Shown in pieces: positions 7,844 through 21,407 of a stretch of DNA of 64,000 nucleotides (position 1 is the stretch's first letter; the number at the start of each line of letters is the position of its first letter). This stretch comes from Uliginosibacterium aquaticum (GTDB lineage: Bacteria > Pseudomonadota > Gammaproteobacteria > Burkholderiales > Rhodocyclaceae). Location of the stretch: assembly GCF_012972705.2 (NCBI RefSeq), contig NZ_JABCSC020000001.1, positions 868,001 through 932,000 on the forward strand. The letters are read 5' to 3'. A model generated the notes under the pieces. The model saw only the letters and a list, made by a program, of their open reading frames with translations, was not told where the DNA came from and ran no database searches. Position numbers and translations under genes: made by a program.

Positions 7844-9478
7844 TCAGACGGTGAAGCGGCTCACCGAGTGTTGCAGGGTCTGCGCAAGTGCTTCTAGCTG
7901 GCGGGCCGTTTCCGCTGAGCCGGCCACCGCACGACTGGTCTCCTCGACCATTTGTGCGACACGCTCGACCTGCTGAGCGATGCTGTTGCTGGCCTGCCCC
8001 TGTTCCCGCGTGGCATTGGCCACTTCGCGGATCCGGCTGAGGGTTTCTTCCGCGCCTTGGCGCATGGCGCGCAGCGATTGCGCCGCTGCTTCGGTGGACG
8101 CCACCCCGGCCTGAACCTGAGGCATGGCAGACTCCATAACCTTCACCGCATCGCGGGTGTCGCTCTGAATGGCGCCGACCATGCCGGCAATTTCGGCGGT
8201 GGCATTGGTGGTACGTTCCGCAAGCTTGCGCACTTCGTCGGCGACGACTGCAAAACCACGGCCTTGTTCGCCAGCGCGGGCGGCCTCGATGGCGGCGTTA
8301 AGGGCCAGCAGATTGGTTTGCGAGGCGATTTCCTTGATCACGTCAGCGATCGAGCCGATCTCATCCGTGCGCTTGAGGAGGCCGTCGATCCGTTCGCCGG
8401 CCTGTTGCACCGTGGAGGCAATCTCGGAAATGACGCTCACAGCACTGGCGGCACGCTGCTCGCCTTCGCGCCCGAGTTCCGAAGCCTGGCGGGATTCGTT
8501 TTCGGTCTGATGGGCGTTGTCGGCGATGTGGTTGACCGAGACCGTCATCTCCTCGATACCGGCAGCCATGGCGCTGGTGGCTTCGGATTGCTGGTTGGCG
8601 GCGCTGGAGACTTCATGTGAAGTGCGGGCGATCTCGCTGGCGCTGGTGTTGAGTTTGGCTGAGCCGGCATTGATCTCGCGGATCAGGCCACCGATGCCAT
8701 CCAGCATCAGCTTGAGCTGAGCCAGTACGCTGCTGGAGTCTCCGCCACTGATCTGGAAGCGGGTGCTCAGATCGCCCGCTGCGGCGCGTTGCATGATGCG
8801 CATCAGTTCGGCCGGCTCACCACCGAGCTGACGAACGATGCGCTGGGCTACCAGGCCGCCGATCACCCCGGTGAGAAGCAGGGCCAGCAGTGCTACCCCG
8901 CCAAAGTGCAGGGCCTGGCCCAGCAGCACTTCGTTCACGTCATCGACATATACCCCGGTACCCACCACCCACTGCCATTCCGCGACGCCCGCCACATAGG
9001 CCAGTTTGGGCAGGGCGACGGTCTGGCCGGCACGGGGGAATTGGTAGCGGATGAAACCTGCGCCGCCCTTGCCTGTGGCCGCGATGGCGTCCCACAGTTT
9101 GAAGCCGTTGGCGTCAGTCTTGCCGCGCATGTCCTGATCTTCGAGCTTGGGCGCCCCGGCCACCATCACGCCGCGACCGTCAAAATCGTAGATAAAAAAG
9201 TAGTCATCCTTGGCAAAGCGCGGAGTACGCAGCGCTTCCTTGGCCTGGGTCTGGGCCTCGGTGCGGGAGAGTTTGCCGCTGGTTTCCAGTGCGCGGTAAT
9301 GCTGCACGATACCGGTGGCGGTTTCGACAAGATGACGAATGCGTTCTTCATGGCCCCGCATCACGGTGCTGCGTGATTCAATCAGGGCAAAACCGGCAAG
9401 TAGCAGCAGGCCGGCCAGGGCCGCAGCAATGACCAGCGCAAGGCGGGTCCGGACCTGCAGTTTGTCGAGGGCGAGCAT
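7844..9478 (-). CDS. Methyl-accepting chemotaxis protein with single Cache-type sensor
   Basis: 544 residues. Two membrane helices (about 13-30 and 190-212) flank a periplasmic single-Cache domain with [11 protein letters not shown] and [19 protein letters not shown] segment follows (about 215-265), then the signalling domain with the highly conserved hairpin tip [20 protein letters not shown]. No C-terminal CheR-binding pentapeptide is present. The ATG at 9478 is preferred over an upstream in-frame TTG at 9493 because GGAG lies six bases before it. A sigma-28-type promoter lies just upstream. The gene probably heads a transcript that continues into the orphan binding-protein gene. Confidence 0.95.
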   Translation of the reverse strand: MLALDKLQVRTRLALVIAAALAGLLLLAGFALIESRSTVMRGHEERIRHLVETATGIVQHYRALETSGKLSRTEAQTQAKEALRTPRFAKDDYFFIYDFDGRGVMVAGAPKLEDQDMRGKTDANGFKLWDAIAATGKGGAGFIRYQFPRAGQTVALPKLAYVAGVAEWQWVVGTGVYVDDVNEVLLGQALHFGGVALLALLLTGVIGGLVAQRIVRQLGGEPAELMRIMQRAAAGDLSTRFQISGGDSSSVLAQLKLMLDGIGGLIREINAGSAKLNTSASEIARTSHEVSSAANQQSEATSAMAAGIEEMTVSVNHIADNAHQTENESRQASELGREGEQRAASAVSVISEIASTVQQAGERIDGLLKRTDEIGSIADVIKEIASQTNLLALNAAIEAARAGEQGRGFAVVADEVRKLAERTTNATAEIAGMVGAIQSDTRDAVKVMESAMPQVQAGVASTEAAAQSLRAMRQGAEETLSRIREVANATREQGQASNSIAQQVERVAQMVEETSRAVAGSAETARQLEALAQTLQHSVSRFTV

Positions 9479-9507
9479 GTCCAACTCCAGCAAGGGGGAT
9501 TCTCCCT

Positions 9508-9534
9508 TCTACGGCAGTGGGGATGCAGGCTTTA
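9508..9534 (-). promoter_or_regulatory. Sigma-28 (FliA)-type flagellar promoter for the chemoreceptor
   Basis: On the minus strand, TAAAGCCT (9534-9527), an 11-base spacer and GCCGTAGA (9515-9508) match the enterobacterial FliA consensus TAAAGTTT-N11-GCCGATAA with exact spacing. The leader to ATG 9478 would be about 25 bases. Confidence 0.65.
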
Positions 9535-9550
9535 GGGTTATTACTGATTG

Positions 9551-10561
9551 TCAGCGCATACGCACGCGTAGGGCAAGTTGCAGAAACTCGTCCCAGACGT
9601 CGCCGCGGCCGATGCCCTTGGCGAGGCGGTCTATGCGTGCAGCATGCAACAGGGCTGCGCGCAGGCCACCGCTCTTGAGGCGTTGTACGGCGCGTTTGAC
9701 GAGTTGCTGGCGCGGGCCGAAAACGCGTTCAGCCTTCAGCGCTGCATCCACACTCTGACCGGCATCCATGGCTGCGCGCACATTGGCAAGCGTGCGGATC
9801 TCATTGGCCATGCCCCACAGTACCAGTGGGGTAGCGGCGCCTTCACCCTTGAGGCCTTCAAGCAGGCGGGCGCAGCGCGGGGCATCACCTTCGAGCAGCG
9901 CGGTGCGCAGTTTTTCGGTGTCGTAGCGGGCTACATGTAGCACCGCGTCTTCAATCTGTTCCAGACTCAGCATGCCCGGTTCGTAGAGCAGGCCGAGCTT
10001 CTGGATTTCCTGGTGAGCGGCGAGCAGATTGCCCTCCACATGGCCGGCAATGAAGTCCAGCGCTTCGGCCGGGGCCTTCTGCTGCTGGCGCGCGAGGCGG
10101 CCCGCGATCCAGTTCGGTAGCTGGGCGAGCTCCGGTGCATTGCATTCCACGACGGTGCCGGCCTCGCTCAGCGCGACGAACCATACGGCTTTGCGTGTGG
10201 CCCAATCCAGCAGGGGCAGGGTGATCAGGGTGAGATCGGTGGCCTGCGGGTCGAGCTCGCGCGCCAGGCGGGTCAGCGCTTCGCCGCCCTGCTTGCCGGG
10301 CTTGCCGTTGGGGATACGCAGATCGACCAGCTTGCGATCACCGAACAGCGAGAGGTTGCCGGCAGCGAGCCCGAGCTCGTCCCAGCGGTAATGCTGGTGC
10401 GTGACGATCACTTCGCGCTCGGTGATACCGGCAGCACGCGCGGCAGCGCGAATGGTGTCGGCTGCCTCGATCACCAGTAGCGGCTCGTCGCCATGCAGTA
10501 CGTAAAGTGGTGCAAGGCCGCGCTGGAGCTGGGCGGCGAGTTGTTCCGGGCGCAGGTTCAA
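9551..10561 (-). CDS. holA: DNA polymerase III subunit delta
   Basis: Clamp-loader wrench subunit that opens the beta sliding clamp. The 336 residues are of normal family length. The N-terminal domain shows APLYVLHGDEPLLVIEAAD (the GD[E/D]xxL element) and LFGDRKLVDLRI. The C-terminal collar region has VKRAVQRL and IDRLAKGIGRGDVWDEFLQLAL, typical of HolA. It is the third gene of leuS-lptE-holA, a conserved order in beta- and gammaproteobacteria, and starts 11 bases after lptE. Confidence 0.95.
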   Translation of the reverse strand: MNLRPEQLAAQLQRGLAPLYVLHGDEPLLVIEAADTIRAAARAAGITEREVIVTHQHYRWDELGLAAGNLSLFGDRKLVDLRIPNGKPGKQGGEALTRLARELDPQATDLTLITLPLLDWATRKAVWFVALSEAGTVVECNAPELAQLPNWIAGRLARQQQKAPAEALDFIAGHVEGNLLAAHQEIQKLGLLYEPGMLSLEQIEDAVLHVARYDTEKLRTALLEGDAPRCARLLEGLKGEGAATPLVLWGMANEIRTLANVRAAMDAGQSVDAALKAERVFGPRQQLVKRAVQRLKSGGLRAALLHAARIDRLAKGIGRGDVWDEFLQLALRVRMR

Positions 10562-10572
10562 GCGTGCTCCGC

Positions 10573-11121
10573 TCAGCGGGCCGGTGCCGAAGCCGTGGCG
10601 GCCGGTGCCGAGGCTGCTGCTTCTGGCGCTGCGGGCGGCATCTTGGCCTTGGCGAGACGGCGCATCAGTTGCTGCACGATGTCGTTCTCCATGTCGCGAT
10701 AGAGCAGGGCATCTTCCTGCGCCTTGGCGAGTTCGAGACCTTCGCTGAAGCTCACGTCGCGATAGACGAAAATATCGCTGCGCGAAATGATCTCTGCGCC
10801 GGCCCTGGTGACCAGACGGAAAGAGAAGCGTTGGCGCAGCTGGTATTCGCGCACCGTACCGGTGGATGTCAGCGAGAGGATGTGTTTCTCCTTCTCGTTG
10901 CGTACGACTTGCAGCAGTACTTCGGCATCCTCGATCTTTTCGACCACGCGGGTGCTGCCGCTGGTGGCGATCTGGCGCTTGATGGCGGCGGTGAAGTCCT
11001 CGTAAGGGTTCATGCCCAGCTGGATCGTGGCGAAGGGGAGCGACTGCGCGCCGCGCAGCTGGAAGCCGCAGGCGGTGAGCGAAGCAAGCAGGGCGACAGC
11101 AATGAAGGCGCGACGGAGCAT
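10573..11121 (-). CDS. lptE: LPS-assembly lipoprotein LptE
   Basis: Outer-membrane lipoprotein that plugs and assembles LptD for LPS export. The 182 residues carry a lipoprotein signal with lipobox LTAC (Cys 18) followed by GFQLRG, the family N-terminal mark. The body has EKHILSLTSTGTVREYQLRQRFSF, as in LptE (RlpB). The C-terminal tail (about 160-182) is an Ala/Pro-rich extension without structure. It lies between leuS and holA, the conserved location. Confidence 0.94.
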   Translation of the reverse strand: MLRRAFIAVALLASLTACGFQLRGAQSLPFATIQLGMNPYEDFTAAIKRQIATSGSTRVVEKIEDAEVLLQVVRNEKEKHILSLTSTGTVREYQLRQRFSFRLVTRAGAEIISRSDIFVYRDVSFSEGLELAKAQEDALLYRDMENDIVQQLMRRLAKAKMPPAAPEAAASAPAATASAPAR

Positions 11122-11175
11122 TTTTTTCCTTAGGGAAAAGTGCTGAGCAATGAGTGTCGAGGGCGTGGAACTCAG

Positions 11176-11192
11176 CGCCGGCTAGGCCGGCG
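11176..11192. repeat. GC-rich perfect hairpin between leuS and lptE
   Basis: CGCCGGC (11176-11182), TAG, GCCGGCG (11186-11192). It can fold on either strand and is not followed by a T run, so it is not a clear terminator. It may act as a processing or attenuation structure within the leuS-lptE-holA transcript. Confidence 0.4.
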
Positions 11193-11202
11193 GGAAGTTC
11201 TG

Positions 11203-11230
11203 CTCAGTCCTCAGTCCTCAGTCCTCAGTC
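11203..11230. repeat. Four tandem copies of a 7-base unit
   Basis: CTCAGTC is repeated four times head to tail just after the leuS stop codon (minus strand). Such heptamer tracts can vary in copy number by slippage; no function is evident. Confidence 0.8.
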
Positions 11231-11236
11231 CTGTTG

Positions 11237-15771
<4,535 letters not shown>

Positions 15772-15860
15772 GGTGTGTGGCCCTGGCAGCAATACGAGTG
15801 GATGGATTGTGTTGCCAAATCGCGGGAATTGGCAGGGTTTTCGATGCTGCAGACGCACAT

Positions 15861-18800
15861 TCAGGTATTGCGAGGCGCAGCGGCGGGCGGGTCGCCAGAG
15901 CGGCTACGGGTATCGAGTTCGGTCAGGTCATAACTCGCACAGACGATGACTGGGCGCCCCTGGGGATCGAGACAGCCGGCCTTGGCGATCACTACGACAT
16001 GCTCGTCATAGCAGCCGGGCAGGCTACGGGCCACTTTTTTGAGGATGGTCTTGCCGGCAAGCACCTCCTGGTCTTCGCTCCGTGCTTCGGCCCAGCGCAG
16101 TTGCAGCGCTTCGCGGGCTTGGGCGAGCAAGGCTGGATCGGCCTGCAGGCGGGGGTGGCGTTCGAGGAAATCCGCGCCGATCTGTGGTCCGGTCTTGCCA
16201 AGGGCTTCAGCGGCATCGAGCAGGCCGCGGCGTGCGAGGTAGGCCGGATTGACCATCATGACGCGGCTGTCGGCATCCTTGATGTAGAACTCCTGCGGCA
16301 ATACGTCGATGACGTGTTGCAGGAAGTCCTGCATGCGTCCGAGCAAGGCGGCTTCGCGTTGCAGCGCTTCCTGCAGGGCGCGCTCGATGCGGCGATGCTC
16401 GGTGATATCCAGATGCAGCACGGCGATCACCGGCTTGCCATCCACGTCCAGGCAGCGACGCTTGCTGATGATGCGATCCGCCCATGGGCCGCGGCCGTTG
16501 AGTGGCTGTTCGTGGCGCTCTTCGCTGATGTCCTTGCCGGCCAGCACGCGCTGCTCTTCCTCGATGATCACGCGGGCGGCTTCCGGGCTGGCGGCGATAT
16601 CCAGGGTGTGGCGGCCGATCAGGGCCGCACTGTCGAGCTGCAGCTCTTCGAGGAGGGCCTGGTTCACCAGCACATAGCAGCTGGCCTGATCCTTGATGAA
16701 GAAGGGATAAGGAATGACGTCGATCATGCGCTGGACAAAGGCCTGGGTGCGCTGGCGCAGGGATTTCTCGTTGGCCATCAGGGCCAGGGCCTGGCGCTCG
16801 GCTTCGCGCTGCAGGCTGACGTCGATCTGGGCCACGACCAGTACCGGTTGCCCGTCCACATCCAGGCAGCGGCGCTTGGAGACAATCAGATCGCGGATAT
16901 CCTGCCCGCTGAAGCCAAGATTCTGTTTTTCCTCAAACAGGTCTTGCCCGGCCAGCACGGCCTGGTCTTCGCGCAGCGAGGATTCGATCTGCTGCGGGTC
17001 GGAGAGAAAGTCGCTCATGCGCTGACCGATGATCTGCTCGCGCGAGAGCCCTGCGTCGCTCAGGAGGGCCGCATTGACGTGCATATGCCGGCTTGCCGCA
17101 TCGCGCACGCCGATTGGGATCGGGATGGCATCGATGAGGCGCTGGATGAAGTCCTGAGTGCGGCTGCGCAGGTCTTTCTCGGCAGCCAGGGAGGTGGCAA
17201 GCTGGCGTTCGACTTCGCGCACCGCCGTGATATCGAAGTTCGCACCGATGATGACCGGGTGCCCCTCCGGGTCGAGGCAGGAGCCCTTGGTGATGAGCCG
17301 CCAGCGCGCCTGGCCGGTGAGCGGGTGCGGGGTGTCGTCAATGTTGCGGATGATCCTGCCAGCGAGGACTTCTTCATCCTCGGCCAGTACACGGGCGGCC
17401 ACTTCGGGGCTGGGAGCCAGCTCGCGCGCCGTTTTGCCGAGGATCTCGGCGGCCGTTTGCTGGCGCTGGCTGGCAAAGGCTTCGTTGATCATGATGTAGC
17501 GTGCCTCGGCATCCTTCACATAGACGGGTTCCGGGATCACGTCGAGCAGACGCTGCAGGAAGGCCTGGATGCGTTCGGCGCGGCCATGCTCGGCATCGAG
17601 AGAGGCGCGAAGTTCGCGCTGGGCATTGCGTAGTTCGGTGATGTCGAAGGTGGAGACCACGATCACGCGCTGGCCATCCGGATCTTCGCAGGCCGTCTTG
17701 GTGACGATCTGGTCGCGACTCTCGCCGTTCGGGCCGATGATCCGGTTTTCCTCCTTGCGCAGATGCAGACCGGCCAGAACCTGGCGGTCTTCCTCCTGCC
17801 CCAGGCTGGCGTGATGGAGTGCTATTGCGTGATAGGGGTTGTCCTGAGGGATCACGGCGGCGATGACGGCATGCGGCGTCAGGTTGATCAAGGCGTCGCG
17901 GTGCATGCCGCGCCTCTGGGCGAAGGCCTCGTTGACCATCAGGTAGCGGCTCTCGGCGTTCTTGATTGAAACCGGGTAGGGCAGCACGTCGATCAGGCGC
18001 TGGAAGAAGGCCTGGGTGCGTTCGCGGCGCTCGGTTTCGCGCTCTAGCGCATCTTTCACGGCCTGCTCGGCCGTCCGCCAGGGGGTGATGTCCACCTGGG
18101 TGCCTACCAGCACGCGGCGGCCCTCCGGATCCTCGCAGCTTTGCTTGCTGATGATGAAGTAGAGATCCTGCTCGTTTTTGCGCAGATGTTCCTCACGGAA
18201 GATCGGGGTGCCGGCCATCACGCGCAGATCTTCGTGCAAGGCATCCTCGGCCCGCAGAATGTCGGCGTCCAGCACCTGACGGGCCTGGCCGATGAGTTCC
18301 CCGGCCGTGAGGTTGTGGCGGGCGCAGAAGCTCTGGTTCACCAGTACGAAGCGGCCTTCCTCATCCTTCACGTAGACCGGCTGCGGGATGACGTCGATGA
18401 GGGTCTGCACATATCGCTGGCTGCGCGTGCGCAGGGCGTGCTCGCGGGCGATGGCGGCCGCCAGGGTCTGATTGTGGGCGCTGAGGTTCTCGGCGCTGAT
18501 CAGTACGCAGGGCTCGCCCCGGCTGTCGCTCACACGGGTCGCGCACAGGCGCAGGAGCATCGCCTCGCGGCCGTCGTCCGGTTTGAGCAGCACTTCTTCA
18601 GGTTCCGACTGACCCTTGCTGCCCATGGCCTGACTGAAGTGGCGCTCCAGGGTGTGCAGCCAGGCCACGCCAAAGTGCGGCAGGCTACGGGCCTCGCGAT
18701 TGCGCTCGTCCAGCGCGAGGAAGCTGGCATTGGCATGGCGCACGCCGCGTTCGGCATCAAGCAGCAGTAGAGACAGGCCGGCGCGCTCCAGGGCTGAGTG

Positions 18801-19001
18801 CAGGGTGTGCTTGGCTTCGCGCTGCAACCAGGCCTGGCGCAGGTGCAGGCCGCCGAGCAGGAGCAGGGCACAAAAGGCCGACAGGAAGCTGCTGCCGAAG
18901 CCGTGGTCGGCGCCCAGCCCGTGATTGAGCGCAGCTACGATCAGGGCCAGGGCGAGGCTCTGGGCAAGCAGGGCGAGGATGCGCTGCGTGAGGGCTGACA
19001 T
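15861..19001 (-). CDS. Membrane-anchored hexa-PAS protein without output domain
   Basis: 1046 residues. Two N-terminal membrane helices (about 8-27, 37-55) precede a degenerate PAS-like segment (70-175) and six copies of the same PAS unit (about 202-306, 337-455, 486-592, 623-729, 760-867, 898-1027). Each unit has the IDVIP start, a KDxxSRY-type strand, a vLAG turn, a conserved Lys-x-x-Cys in the SKRRCLD region and a DIT-type end. Five 30-residue linkers join them. The chain ends 19 residues after unit six and has no effector domain. The inserted lengths in units two and six (119 and 130 residues) differ from the 105-108 of the others. It is an input-only protein. The ligand is unknown, and no haem or flavin motif can be assigned by eye. 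Confidence 0.9.
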   Translation of the reverse strand: MSALTQRILALLAQSLALALIVAALNHGLGADHGFGSSFLSAFCALLLLGGLHLRQAWLQREAKHTLHSALERAGLSLLLLDAERGVRHANASFLALDERNREARSLPHFGVAWLHTLERHFSQAMGSKGQSEPEEVLLKPDDGREAMLLRLCATRVSDSRGEPCVLISAENLSAHNQTLAAAIAREHALRTRSQRYVQTLIDVIPQPVYVKDEEGRFVLVNQSFCARHNLTAGELIGQARQVLDADILRAEDALHEDLRVMAGTPIFREEHLRKNEQDLYFIISKQSCEDPEGRRVLVGTQVDITPWRTAEQAVKDALERETERRERTQAFFQRLIDVLPYPVSIKNAESRYLMVNEAFAQRRGMHRDALINLTPHAVIAAVIPQDNPYHAIALHHASLGQEEDRQVLAGLHLRKEENRIIGPNGESRDQIVTKTACEDPDGQRVIVVSTFDITELRNAQRELRASLDAEHGRAERIQAFLQRLLDVIPEPVYVKDAEARYIMINEAFASQRQQTAAEILGKTARELAPSPEVAARVLAEDEEVLAGRIIRNIDDTPHPLTGQARWRLITKGSCLDPEGHPVIIGANFDITAVREVERQLATSLAAEKDLRSRTQDFIQRLIDAIPIPIGVRDAASRHMHVNAALLSDAGLSREQIIGQRMSDFLSDPQQIESSLREDQAVLAGQDLFEEKQNLGFSGQDIRDLIVSKRRCLDVDGQPVLVVAQIDVSLQREAERQALALMANEKSLRQRTQAFVQRMIDVIPYPFFIKDQASCYVLVNQALLEELQLDSAALIGRHTLDIAASPEAARVIIEEEQRVLAGKDISEERHEQPLNGRGPWADRIISKRRCLDVDGKPVIAVLHLDITEHRRIERALQEALQREAALLGRMQDFLQHVIDVLPQEFYIKDADSRVMMVNPAYLARRGLLDAAEALGKTGPQIGADFLERHPRLQADPALLAQAREALQLRWAEARSEDQEVLAGKTILKKVARSLPGCYDEHVVVIAKAGCLDPQGRPVIVCASYDLTELDTRSRSGDPPAAAPRNT

Positions 19002-19179
19002 GGCCGGGGCTGATCTCTCCGGGGGCTGCGATACGGATTATTACGGCGTGCCCGGACAGTGGCTTGAGTGGCTGAGCGGGCGGGCTTTCCCGAGGTGGCG
19101 CAAGCCGCTACGGTGCCCATCATCACTGCAGCTGGCGGGGTGGCGATCGGGCGGAGGCCTGTGGCCGGCCTTGCTTCGC

Positions 19180-21324
19180 TCATTGCCGCAGGGTGTGGCG
19201 TGCATTCAGGCGGCCTTCGGTGGCGAGGCCGGCGATGGTGTCCTTGATGATGGTGTGAAGGGCGTCTTCGCGCAGGGGTTTGGTGAGGACGTCGTCCATG
19301 CCGGCGGCGAGGTAGTAGTCGCGATCTTCGTCGCTGGCGTTGGCGGTGACGGCCACGATGCGGATCGACGGGTTCCGCACGGCGCAGCCGGGCAGCCCGC
19401 CGGCACGGATTGCACGGGAGGCTTCGGCGCCATCCATTTCGGGCATCCGTCCGTCCATCAGCACGAGGTCATAGTCCTGCTGGGCCAGCGCCTGTACGGC
19501 GGCGCGACCATTCTCGGCGATATCGACTTCGTGGCCCATGTGGCCCAGCTGGCCACGCAGGATCAGCTGGTTCACGCGCACGTCTTCGGCGCACAGGATG
19601 CGCAGGCGGTGGCTGTGCGGGGTGATCGGCGCTTCTTCCGGGGTGGCCGTGCTGCGGCCTGGGGCGAGGAGCAGATCAAAGCTGAAGCAGCTGCCTTGGC
19701 CCGGCTGGCTGCGCAGGCTGATGCTGCCACCCATGGCTTCCACCAACTGGCGGCAGATGGCGAGGCCCAGGCCGGTGCCGCCAAAGCGCCGGGTGGTGGT
19801 GAGGTCGGCCTGTTGGAAAACCTGGAACAGACGCTCCTGGGCTTCTGGCGGAATGCCGACGCCGCTGTCTTCCACTTCGCCGAACAGGCGCAAGCTGCCT
19901 TCGGGGGCCGGGCTGCAGCGCAGGCGCAGGGTCACGCTGCCGCGCTCGGTGAATTTCACCGCGTTGCCGATCAGATTGATGAGGATCTGGCGCAGACGGG
20001 TGGGGTCGCCCTTGAGGAAGGGCGGCACTTGCGGGTCGATGCTGGTTTCGAAGGCCAGACCGCGGGCGCGGGCACTGTCGCGGAAGCTCTGGGTGGCTTC
20101 GCGCACCGTGGCGGCGAGTTCGAAATCGATCTGCTCGAGGCGCAACTGGCCGGCTTCGATCTTCGAGAAGTCGAGGATGTCGTTGATGATGGAGAGGAGG
20201 GATTCGGCGCTGCCCAGACCGGTCTGGATGTAGCTGCGGGCTTCGTCTTCGAGGCCGGGCGCGCGCAAGGCCAGGCGCAGGCTGCCGATCACGCCCGAGA
20301 GCGGGGTGCGGATCTCGTGACTCATGGCGGCGAGGAACTGGGATTTGGCGGCGCTGGCCTGGCGCCAGTTCTGCTCGGCCTGGCGCCAGCTGGTGATGTC
20401 GAAGTTAGCGCCGACGATCACCGGGCGGCCATCGGCATCGGGGCAGCTGCCCTTGGAGATCACCCGGTAGCGTGGTTCGCCGGTGACCGGATGCTGGATC
20501 AGCTCTTCCTTGTAGATCTTGCCGCCATTAAGTACTTCCTGATCCTCGGCCATCACCTTGCGGGCGTGAGCCGGATCCCGCGCCAGGTCGAAGGGCGTCT
20601 TGCCGAGCAGTTCGGCGGCCGCCAGCATGCGATCGTTGCAGAAGGCTTCATTGACCAGCAGGTAGCGGCTGTTGGCATCCTTCACATAGACCGGCTGCGG
20701 GATTACGTTGATCAGGCGCTGCATCCAGGTCTGGATGCGTTCGCGCTGCAGGCTCTCGCGCGCCACCGCCTGCTGCAGGCCCGCCTCGGTCTGGCGCAGG
20801 CTGGTGATGTCGAAATGCGCGCCGATGATCAGGGGCTGGCCGTTGGGGGCCTGGCACAGACGCTTGGAGACGAGGCGATAGCACTCCTCGCCGGTGACCG
20901 GGTAGGTGGTGTGCTGCTCCTTGAACACGGCGTGGCCGGCCAGTACGGCGTGATCCTCGTCATTGATGGTCTGGCTCATGGCCGCATTGGGCGAGAGGTC
21001 GAATGAGGAGAGGCCGATCAGCTCGCTGGCCGGGCGGCGGCGCTCGTGGGCGAACGCTTCATTGACCATCAGGAAGCGGGCCTCGGCATCCTTGACGTAG
21101 ATCGGCTGGGGAATCGCGTCGATGAGGCGCTGTACGAAGTGCTGCATGTCGGCGCTATCGATCTGCTCGCGTGGCCCGCGTCGCCCGAGCAGGGGCACTG
21201 CGCAGGCACCGAGGGCCGCCAGCGCCAGGCTGAGCGGCGCGGGCAGGGCGAGCAGCCACAGCAGGCTGGCGAGCAGCAGGGCGGCGAGCAGACTCAGGAC
21301 GGGCAGACGCCAGGCAGGGGGCAT
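19180..21324 (-). CDS. Hybrid histidine kinase with two PAS units and a C-terminal receiver
   Basis: 714 residues from ATG 21324 (GGAG six bases upstream; an in-frame TTG at 21342 is the alternative). Two membrane helices (about 8-27, 30-46), PAS units at 68-174 and 205-311, HisKA with the phospho-His at about 336 in SHEIRTPLSG, HATPase with RQILINLIGNAVKF, DSGVGI and GGTGLGLAIC, then a receiver with LCAEDVRVNQ, LVLMDGRMPEMDG and TKPL. There is no Hpt domain. The distance from the DIT end of the last PAS to the His is 25 residues, identical to the neighbouring kinase. It probably phosphorelays through a separate Hpt, for example that of its neighbour. Confidence 0.93.
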   Translation of the reverse strand: MPPAWRLPVLSLLAALLLASLLWLLALPAPLSLALAALGACAVPLLGRRGPREQIDSADMQHFVQRLIDAIPQPIYVKDAEARFLMVNEAFAHERRRPASELIGLSSFDLSPNAAMSQTINDEDHAVLAGHAVFKEQHTTYPVTGEECYRLVSKRLCQAPNGQPLIIGAHFDITSLRQTEAGLQQAVARESLQRERIQTWMQRLINVIPQPVYVKDANSRYLLVNEAFCNDRMLAAAELLGKTPFDLARDPAHARKVMAEDQEVLNGGKIYKEELIQHPVTGEPRYRVISKGSCPDADGRPVIVGANFDITSWRQAEQNWRQASAAKSQFLAAMSHEIRTPLSGVIGSLRLALRAPGLEDEARSYIQTGLGSAESLLSIINDILDFSKIEAGQLRLEQIDFELAATVREATQSFRDSARARGLAFETSIDPQVPPFLKGDPTRLRQILINLIGNAVKFTERGSVTLRLRCSPAPEGSLRLFGEVEDSGVGIPPEAQERLFQVFQQADLTTTRRFGGTGLGLAICRQLVEAMGGSISLRSQPGQGSCFSFDLLLAPGRSTATPEEAPITPHSHRLRILCAEDVRVNQLILRGQLGHMGHEVDIAENGRAAVQALAQQDYDLVLMDGRMPEMDGAEASRAIRAGGLPGCAVRNPSIRIVAVTANASDEDRDYYLAAGMDDVLTKPLREDALHTIIKDTIAGLATEGRLNARHTLRQ

Positions 21325-21407
21325 GCGGGCTCCGGCAAGCAAGGGTTCTCCCGCTTCTTAACGGCGCCCCCCGGGCGGGCTTGATTGCCCGCAAGGCCGG
21401 GCTGCCT

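Noticed and set aside
11203-11232. Possible CRISPR or direct-repeat array
   Set aside because: The repeats are contiguous heptamers without spacers.
15772-15858. N-terminal extension of the triple-PAS protein
   Set aside because: The 29 codons have low GC3, no signal or membrane character and no ribosome site; the GTG at 15771 directly precedes the first membrane helix.
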